From: Myxococcales bacterium
GTDB taxonomy: Bacteria > Myxococcota_A > Polyangia > Palsa-1104 > JAEUJZ01
Length of the DNA: 34,677 nucleotides
Direction of reading: 5' to 3'
Assembly: GCA_016794505.1 (NCBI GenBank)
Contig: JAEUJZ010000135.1
Location: 1 to 34,677, forward strand
Part shown: one piece after another, positions 29,643 to 34,677 of the stretch
Layout of the letters: each line of letters starts with the position of its first letter
Numbering within the stretch: the first letter of the stretch is position 1
The notes under the pieces: generated by a model
What the model saw: only the letters and a program-made list of their open reading frames with translations
Told to the model about the DNA's origin: nothing
Databases searched by the model: none
Made by a program: the position numbers and the translations under genes

Positions 29643-32035
29643 TAGCGATCGCCTCCGCGTTGCTGCATCCCGATTTGGCGACGTCGCGCGGCCCGTCGCA
29701 ACAGCAAGAGCAGCACCAGCGCCGAAGAGCCCAGACCCATGCCCAGCGGCCAGGCGCGCCGCGTCGCAGCGGTCTGCCCCGGTGGCAGGCTGCACAGACA
29801 GGCATCGGCGTAAGGCAGCTCTTCTGCCGTCGGTGCGGCCGGATTGTTGGGGTTCTGCGGGTTGCCTGGAGTCCCCGGCATGTCGCTGCTGCACGACAGC
29901 GCCCGGCCGCTGGACTTGTTGCCCTGGCCATCGCCGCAGTCGTTGGCTTCGATCAGCCCCGAGCGATCCAGCATGGTCAGCACATAGGCCCCGCCGCCAT
30001 AGCCAACCATCGGGATGCTACCGGTGTACTTGCCGATGGTTCCGTCGCTGGGGACCGCGTTATAAAGCTCCGGCAAAAGATAGAAGTTGGCCGCTGCCTT
30101 TTCGATCACCTGCAAGAGACTGTTTTTTGCCTCTTGCTCGCGACCGGCCCGCCACTGGGCATCGGCGACGCGGAAATCGATCAGGATCCACTCGTTGTTG
30201 TCGTACGAGGACTTGCCGTCGTCGTTGCGCTTGTAGCCGCCGCTGGCCACGCGCAGCCGCTCCAACAGATCGAGTGTCGCTTTGCCGGTGCGCTCGCTGT
30301 ACTCGCTGTCCTTGAGGATGTTCCAGGTAAAGGCTTCGGCCACCGCACCATCGAGGTACTGGTTCATGCCCAGCTCTTCCGTCGAGCCGGCGATGGCGCC
30401 CTCGCGATCCAGGAAGGCCGAAAAGAAGCCAGCCCGCGCTTTCGTCGACAGATCGCGATAGGTCTGACTTTCCGCGTCGCGGCCCGCTTTCTTGAGCATC
30501 GCGGCCAGATCGCAGAACCCACGGATCGTCGCCATCGTCGTGTATGCGAAGTGCTTGTCGTTTTCGACGTGAACTTCCCAGATCGACGAGTCGGCCTTGG
30601 CGATTCCCGATGGCTCTAGGTTGGCGGCGAGCGGCTTGCCCACCCCCTGCGTCAGCGCATCCAGGACGGTTGTACCCAGCCGTGTGCGCTGGCTGAGCCA
30701 GGCGACATTGCCCGACGAATCGACGTACTGCCGGGCTGCCCACAGCATCATGCCCCAGCCATCGATCTCGACGTTGGGCGTCGGCTGACCCGAATAGTCG
30801 GCTTCTTCCTCGCCGTTGCCGAAATAGCGCACGACCGAGATGCGATAGTCCTGGTTGCGCACGTACGACTTGAACTTGCCGACGGGATCGGCATTCAAGA
30901 AGAACTCCAGCGCGATGCGTGCCTCTTCGTGATGGCCCATGCGGGCCAGCGCAACGACGCCGTACATTGCGTCACGGACCCAGCCGGTGTGCCATTCTCC
31001 GACGGGTAGGCTGGCCAGCACCATGCCAAAGTTCTTGCGGTTGGACAGATACGGCTCACGCACCTGACCCATGCGCAGGATGGCTTCGCTCTGCCGCCAC
31101 AGCCGCTTTTCGTCGTCGGTGCAAAGCGAGAGCTTGGGATCCGGCGGCTTGCGCCAGGCCCGCCACTCAGCCAGCGTCGATTCCAGGATCTGCGGCGGCG
31201 TCTTGCCCCCGACAAAGGCCTTGAAGCTGGTCAGCATCGACTCGGCCTGCGCGGCATCGGCGCTGTACAGCAGGGCCACGCCCATCCAGCCATCGACGAG
31301 CGATGCTTGAAAGGCTGGGACGATGTCGTTGCCGCGACACCCGGCGTTATCGCCCAGCGCCTGGCCCGCCTTGACCTTGTTGTACACGCCATCGCAGTCG
31401 GCATGGGCAAGTGGTGTCAGCGGGACATAGATCATGGCACCGCCACCAGGGCCGGTCTCGATGACCGCTTGAATCTGGCCGCCCGACATCACCGCGCGCA
31501 GCGACTCTCCGTTGGCGGCGGGTTCGGGGTTGCCGTCGCCCATGTGAAAGTTCATCAGGGCAAAGCCGTCTGTTGCACCCGGTGCTTTCAGAAGCGCGAT
31601 CGAGGCATTGCCTTCAAAGCCGAACGGCGACAGGTGATAGACCTCGGCCGATACGCCTGCCAGGCTCAGTGGCGCGCGGATGACGTTGGTCTCTTCGACA
31701 TAGCCGGGCTCGCTGGCCGCCCCTTCGTTCAGCCAGCCGCCGCCACCCGCCCCGCGCAGCCCGAAATAGAAGTCATAGGCCAGCTGTCGGCGTCCCACCC
31801 CGTCGGCGCGCGGGTCTCCGGGACTTGGCCGCAGATAGCGATACGGGTGTTCGAGAAAGTGCGTCAGCTTGTTGCGGCTGCTGTCATAGACCTGAAAGCC
31901 GTGGCCGTTGCCCGTCGTCAGGTAGTTCCAGGTCCGAGCCGGCTTGGCCTGCGCCGACGGTGTGGCCAAGGTCGCAGCCAGTGCCAGGGCTGAGCCAGCG
32001 AAAAATGCGAGCCGCTTCGACGGAGATGCTGTCAT
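29642..32035 (-). CDS. GH15 glucoamylase-like enzyme, MYXO-CTERM-like tail
   Basis: A 797-residue secreted glycoside hydrolase of the GH15 (glucoamylase/glucodextranase) type. The signal peptide ends near AQAKP. A beta-rich N-terminal domain (about 30-320) is typical of bacterial GH15, followed by the (alpha/alpha)6 catalytic domain. EWHTGWVRDAMYG (347-359), SSIWEVH with E487 as candidate acid, and LPELYN with E656 as candidate base are visible. The C-terminus has a Pro/Asn/Gly-rich linker (PGTPGNPQNPNNPAAPTAEE), Cys-x-Cys, a hydrophobic helix (ALVLLLLL) and RRAARRR, a sorting tail like that of the LPMO-like protein. The expected substrate is an alpha-glucan or dextran-like polymer. The ATG at 32035 is chosen over a longer frame because the signal peptide begins there. 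It is the first gene of the operon. Confidence 0.85.
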   Translation of the reverse strand: MTASPSKRLAFFAGSALALAATLATPSAQAKPARTWNYLTTGNGHGFQVYDSSRNKLTHFLEHPYRYLRPSPGDPRADGVGRRQLAYDFYFGLRGAGGGGWLNEGAASEPGYVEETNVIRAPLSLAGVSAEVYHLSPFGFEGNASIALLKAPGATDGFALMNFHMGDGNPEPAANGESLRAVMSGGQIQAVIETGPGGGAMIYVPLTPLAHADCDGVYNKVKAGQALGDNAGCRGNDIVPAFQASLVDGWMGVALLYSADAAQAESMLTSFKAFVGGKTPPQILESTLAEWRAWRKPPDPKLSLCTDDEKRLWRQSEAILRMGQVREPYLSNRKNFGMVLASLPVGEWHTGWVRDAMYGVVALARMGHHEEARIALEFFLNADPVGKFKSYVRNQDYRISVVRYFGNGEEEADYSGQPTPNVEIDGWGMMLWAARQYVDSSGNVAWLSQRTRLGTTVLDALTQGVGKPLAANLEPSGIAKADSSIWEVHVENDKHFAYTTMATIRGFCDLAAMLKKAGRDAESQTYRDLSTKARAGFFSAFLDREGAIAGSTEELGMNQYLDGAVAEAFTWNILKDSEYSERTGKATLDLLERLRVASGGYKRNDDGKSSYDNNEWILIDFRVADAQWRAGREQEAKNSLLQVIEKAAANFYLLPELYNAVPSDGTIGKYTGSIPMVGYGGGAYVLTMLDRSGLIEANDCGDGQGNKSSGRALSCSSDMPGTPGNPQNPNNPAAPTAEELPYADACLCSLPPGQTAATRRAWPLGMGLGSSALVLLLLLRRAARRRQIGMQQRGGDR

Positions 32036-32165
32036 GGGCGGCGACGCTATCCCGCGCCGTTTGAGCCTGTCAATCGCCAGCCGGGTCCGCGGGTTGCCCG
32101 GCAGACCCCACGATCCGCGAGTGGCCCGATCTCTCTCCACAGATCGACCGGGCTCGCTCCACATG

Positions 32166-32242
32166 GGCGAGGCCCTGGAAGTACCTTGTTCCTGGGGTCC
32201 ATGGGCCTGGCGAGGCCCTCTGCCTAGGCCTGGCGAGGCCCT
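32166..32242. repeat. Three copies of GGCGAGGCCCT
   Basis: The 11-mer occurs at 32166-32176, 32209-32219 and 32232-32242. The last two are extended to the 16-mer GGCCTGGCGAGGCCCT (32204-32219 and 32227-32242), each an inverted repeat GGCCT-GGCG-AGGCC, spaced 23 bp apart. They are 131-207 bp upstream of the GH15 start and could be operator sites. Chance is possible given the base composition. Confidence 0.8.
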
Positions 32243-32321
32243 TTGCCCCCAACGAGTCGGCCCATCTAGGCCCAGCTGCCTGCCGATCGTGTGCCTCGTG
32301 CAGGCGGTCCATGGCCCTGGC
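32196..32321. repeat. Direct repeat pair GGTCCATGGSCCTGGC, 110 bp apart
   Basis: GGTCCATGGGCCTGGC (32196-32211) and GGTCCATGGCCCTGGC (32306-32321) match at 15 of 16 positions. The second overlaps an inverted repeat, CATGGCC-CT-GGCCATG (32310-32325). Meaning unknown. Confidence 0.8.
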
Positions 32322-32443
32322 CATGCCCGTCCATATCGTCATCCCACCGGGGTGGAGGGGCCTGTTCACCGGAGTGGTTGGGCTTGCAGATTGCCAGGGT
32401 GGAAGCTGTCAGGGCGGGCCCTGTGTGTGATAGGCGATTGTCC

Positions 32444-33523
32444 ATGTTCACGATGTTCGTTCGCGGGCCGCAGAGCCGGCAGGGTCGATCGAGGAAGCAG
32501 GAAGGGCTGGAGCCGCAGGCCGCACGCCGAGCGCGACGGCAGGGCATTCGGGGCTCGGCTGGGCTTTGCCTGGGGGCTGCGCTGCTCCTGGCCTGCAGCG
32601 AGGGCACACAACCCATGCAGAGTCCACGTCCCGTGCTCGATATGGGCTTTTCGGGACCCTATCTGCCGGGCGAGCGGGCGCCACAGGCGCTGACCGAGGT
32701 GGCGGCAGTTCCCGTCGGTGAGCGCATCTATCTGCTCGGTGGGCTCGTTGCTGGCGGCGGCACGCATCGCGTCGAGATCTATGACCCCGTCCGCAGCACC
32801 TGGAGTCGCGGCCCCGATCTGCCCGCAGAGGCACCGACGCATCACCTGGCCGTCGCGGTCTTTCAGCAACAGATCTATGTCTTGGGTGGCTATACCGATC
32901 TGTCGTTTGCGCCCAGCGCGATCACGCTGCGCTTGGATCCAACGCGTGCAACCTGGAGCCGCCTGCGCGATCAGCCACTGGCCCGCGGGGCGGCCACCGC
33001 ACAGGCTCTTGGTTCGCGCATCTACGTGGTCGGTGGAGCCGGCTTAGGGCAGGTGCTGTCGGCGCTGTGGTCGTACGATCCGGCAGCAGACACCTGGCAG
33101 GTACAGGCCGCGATGCCGCTCGCGCGGGAACATCTTGCCTCGTGTGCGGATGGCGTCCGCATGCTGGTCGTCGGAGGGCGGGCTTCAGTCAACCTGCGAA
33201 CGGCGCAGATCTATGAGGCCGATCGCGATCGCTGGACGATGGCGCCGGACCTGCCCACGGCGCGCGGCGGGCTGGCCGCGGCCACTCTGGATCGACGCTG
33301 CTATGTCGTCGGAGGCGAAGCCCTCGATCGCGGCCCACCGAACACCTTTGGCGAGAACGAGGCCTATGACTGGGATCGGGCGCTGTGGACCGTGCAGGCG
33401 CGCTTGCCAACCCCCCGCCATGGCTTAGCCGCCGTGGCGCTCAGCCCGTCGCTGTATACGCTGCTCGGCGGCCCACAAGCGGGCTTCACCTTTTCGGATG
33501 TCGTCGAGATCTTCACGCCCTAG
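32444..33523 (+). CDS. Kelch-repeat lipoprotein
   Basis: A 359-residue lipoprotein from the ATG at 32444. It has a long basic N-region (about 1-35), a hydrophobic core and lipobox LLAC (C51). About six Kelch-type blades follow, each with 'IYLLGG/IYVLGG/IYVVGG/MLVVGG/CYVVGG/LYTLLGG', a following 'Y(D)P...W' and a basic/aromatic turn. A six-bladed beta-propeller is predicted. Bacterial Kelch lipoproteins include sialic-acid mutarotase-like and adhesin-like proteins; no catalytic set is recognised. Start choice is uncertain: the frame is open to 32291, and 32453 is another ATG. It is followed by a 254-bp gap and the groES operon. Confidence 0.8.
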   Translation: MFTMFVRGPQSRQGRSRKQEGLEPQAARRARRQGIRGSAGLCLGAALLLACSEGTQPMQSPRPVLDMGFSGPYLPGERAPQALTEVAAVPVGERIYLLGGLVAGGGTHRVEIYDPVRSTWSRGPDLPAEAPTHHLAVAVFQQQIYVLGGYTDLSFAPSAITLRLDPTRATWSRLRDQPLARGAATAQALGSRIYVVGGAGLGQVLSALWSYDPAADTWQVQAAMPLAREHLASCADGVRMLVVGGRASVNLRTAQIYEADRDRWTMAPDLPTARGGLAAATLDRRCYVVGGEALDRGPPNTFGENEAYDWDRALWTVQARLPTPRHGLAAVALSPSLYTLLGGPQAGFTFSDVVEIFTP

Positions 33524-33620
33524 GCCCCCGCTCGCTTGCCGGCCGCGGAGCCAGCCATCGACCCCACACGCCCCACTTTCCCACTTGCGCCGTAAAAAGC
33601 AGTTCTTAAACTACGCCGCG

Positions 33621-33647
33621 CTAGCACTCACCAGGGGTGAGTGCCAA
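33621..33647. promoter_or_regulatory. CIRCE operator (HrcA binding site) upstream of groES
   Basis: CTAGCACTC (33621-33629), a nine-base spacer and GAGTGCCAA (33639-33647) match the CIRCE inverted repeat TTAGCACTC-N9-GAGTGCTAA except for one change in each arm. CIRCE is bound by the heat-shock repressor HrcA, so the groES-groEL operon is expected to be HrcA-controlled. It lies about 130 bp upstream of the groES ATG, implying a long leader or a promoter just upstream of it. Confidence 0.93.
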
Positions 33648-33777
33648 CACGCTCTTTCCCATCAAAACGCACGTCGGCTCGTTCGCACTGGTTCCCCCTG
33701 ACCCCCCCTAGGTTCGCCAGAGCAGGAGCCGATGTGCCCCTTCTAGCGACCCGATTCGACGAAAGGAGAGTTGTTCG

Positions 33778-34077
33778 ATGAAAGGTACCAAGCTCCGTCC
33801 CCTCCACGACCGCATCATTGTGAAGCGCTTGCCCGAAGAGGAAGTGACCAAGGGCGGCATCATCATCCCCGAGGCGGCCAAGGAGAAGCCGATTCAGGGC
33901 GAGGTCATCGCCGTCGGTACGGGCAAGCTGCTCGACAACGGCCAACACCGCAGCCTCGACGTCAAAGTCGGCGACCGCGTGATGTTCGGCAAGTACTCTG
34001 GCTCGGAAGTGAAGATCGACGGAGTCGAGCAGTTGATCCTGCGCGAGGACGAGATCCTCGCCGTCATCGAAGGCTAG
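33778..34077 (+). CDS. groS: Co-chaperonin GroES
   Basis: Ten-kDa co-chaperonin that caps the GroEL folding chamber as a heptamer. 99 residues, typical length. The N-terminal LRPLHDRIIVKRL, the mobile-loop region EVTKGGIIIPEAAKEKPIQGEVIAVG, the roof/beta-barrel residues GDRVMFGKYSGSEVKIDG and the C-terminal LREDEILAVIE are all intact. AAAGGAG is at 33762-33768, nine bases before the ATG. It precedes groEL by 58 bp and is under the CIRCE operator. Confidence 0.98.
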   Translation: MKGTKLRPLHDRIIVKRLPEEEVTKGGIIIPEAAKEKPIQGEVIAVGTGKLLDNGQHRSLDVKVGDRVMFGKYSGSEVKIDGVEQLILREDEILAVIEG

Positions 34078-34135
34078 TTCCCAGCAACAAGCCACAACCT
34101 AATCTCACCGCTCACTCTCTGGAGGAAGCTAAGCA

Positions 34136-34677
34136 ATGGGTGCCAAGGAAATCATGTTCGACGAGGCCGCACGAGCGCGCCTCCTGGTTGGTGTCAACAC
34201 GCTCGCTGATGCCGTCAAGGTCACGCTGGGACCGCGCGGCCGTAACGTCGTCATCGAGAAGTCTTGGGGATCGCCGACGGTGACCAAGGACGGTGTGACC
34301 GTCGCCAAGGAAGTCGAAGTCGAAGACAAGTTCGCCAACATGGGCGCCCAGATGGTCAAGGAAGTCGCTTCCAAGACCTCGGACGTGGCTGGCGACGGCA
34401 CGACGACCGCGACGGTCTTGGCCCAGGCCATCTTCCGCGAGGGCGTCAAGATGGTCACCGCGGGTCACAACCCGATGGAGATCAAGCGCGGGGTCGACGC
34501 CGCGGTCACCAAGATCGTCGAGAACCTGCGGGGCCAGTCGAAGCCGACCAAGGGCCACAAAGAGATCGCGCAGGTGGGCACGATCAGCGCGAACGGCGAT
34601 GAAGTGATCGGGAAGCTGATCGCTGACGCGATGGAAAAAGTGGGCAAGGAAGGCGTGATCACGGTTGAAGAAGCGAA
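34136..34677 (+). CDS. groL: Chaperonin GroEL, N-terminal part (3' end beyond window)
   Basis: Sixty-kDa chaperonin subunit. The first 180 residues are present (equatorial domain and the start of the intermediate domain). ATP-site motifs are TLGPRGRNVV (30-39) and GDGTTTAT (86-93) with catalytic Asp87. KDGVTVAKE (51-59) and GTISANGDEVIGKLIADAM-type residues at the end are all family-standard. GGAGGA at 34121-34126 is nine bases before the ATG. It is cut by the window edge, so completeness cannot be judged. It is co-transcribed with groES. Confidence 0.98.
   Translation, partial: MGAKEIMFDEAARARLLVGVNTLADAVKVTLGPRGRNVVIEKSWGSPTVTKDGVTVAKEVEVEDKFANMGAQMVKEVASKTSDVAGDGTTTATVLAQAIFREGVKMVTAGHNPMEIKRGVDAAVTKIVENLRGQSKPTKGHKEIAQVGTISANGDEVIGKLIADAMEKVGKEGVITVEEA

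Larger units (their letters stand above)
32036..32443. promoter_or_regulatory. 408-bp divergent intergenic region rich in short repeats
   Basis: Lies between the GH15 operon (minus) and the Kelch gene (plus), and should hold both promoters. It carries three copies of GGCGAGGCCCT, a 15/16 direct repeat 110 bp apart and a perfect inverted repeat, all itemised separately. GC is very high with short stretches of low complexity. No gene is supported here. Confidence 0.6.

Noticed and set aside
29643..29894. N-terminal extension of the outer-membrane beta-barrel frame
   Set aside because: The extension overlaps the GH15 gene and lacks signal features; the ATG at 29642 gives a clean signal peptide and a TAATG overlap.
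1..34677. CRISPR arrays, transposases, phage genes and RNA genes
   Set aside because: Looked for regular direct repeats, transposase-like products and tRNA-like cloverleafs; found none that could be supported by eye.

Overview
The window is 34.7 kb of high-GC bacterial DNA and looks like a stretch of a Myxococcota (myxobacterial or related deltaproteobacterial) chromosome. The pointers are an N-terminally Pro/Ala-rich Ser/Thr kinase, many exported proteins of unknown role, several GTG starts, two secreted proteins ending in a Cys/Pro-rich linker, hydrophobic helix and Arg cluster (MYXO-CTERM-like), and a histidine-brace protein of the LPMO-like type often seen in myxobacteria. Genes are densely packed. 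I saw no tRNA, rRNA, insertion sequence, prophage or CRISPR array.

Region by region. 1-3.3 kb: the 5' part of a Ser/Thr kinase (minus), a short-chain dehydrogenase (minus), a SEC-C/YchJ-type protein (plus) and an NmrA-like NAD(P)-binding protein (plus). 3.3-9.7 kb: a minus-strand operon reading diheme cytochrome lipoprotein, small membrane protein, NuoM-like membrane protein with a secreted beta-domain, and PIG-L deacetylase. The NuoM-like protein has lost the charged residues needed for proton pumping. 9.75-10.76 kb: a secreted protein built of four copies of a small beta-module. 10.95-17.1 kb: a tightly overlapping plus-strand purine-catabolism operon (allantoinase, allantoicase, OHCU decarboxylase, HIU hydrolase) with an exported HEAT-repeat protein fused to its end by spacing. 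A small ABM-fold monooxygenase-like gene follows. 17.5-21.1 kb (minus): a beta-propeller protein, a DksA/TraR zinc-finger protein and a divergent malate synthase. The last could use the glyoxylate released by allantoin breakdown.

21.4-24.9 kb (plus): a parvovirus-VP1/PLA2-like phospholipase domain protein with a Gly/Ala-rich membrane-active-looking tail, and a MOP-type flippase with an added periplasmic domain. 24.9-32.0 kb (minus): an envelope and glycan gene set, GH15 glucoamylase-like enzyme -> outer-membrane beta-barrel -> diheme peroxidase lipoprotein -> parallel beta-helix protein -> LPMO-like histidine-brace protein. Its upstream region (32.0-32.4 kb) carries several short direct and inverted repeats. 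32.4-34.7 kb (plus): a Kelch-repeat lipoprotein, then a CIRCE operator and groES-groEL (groEL runs off the window).

The most interesting pieces are the GH15/beta-barrel/diheme/beta-helix/LPMO-like cluster, the degenerate complex-I-like membrane operon with its cytochrome, and the PLA2-like protein. All assignments rest on reading motifs by eye, without database searches.
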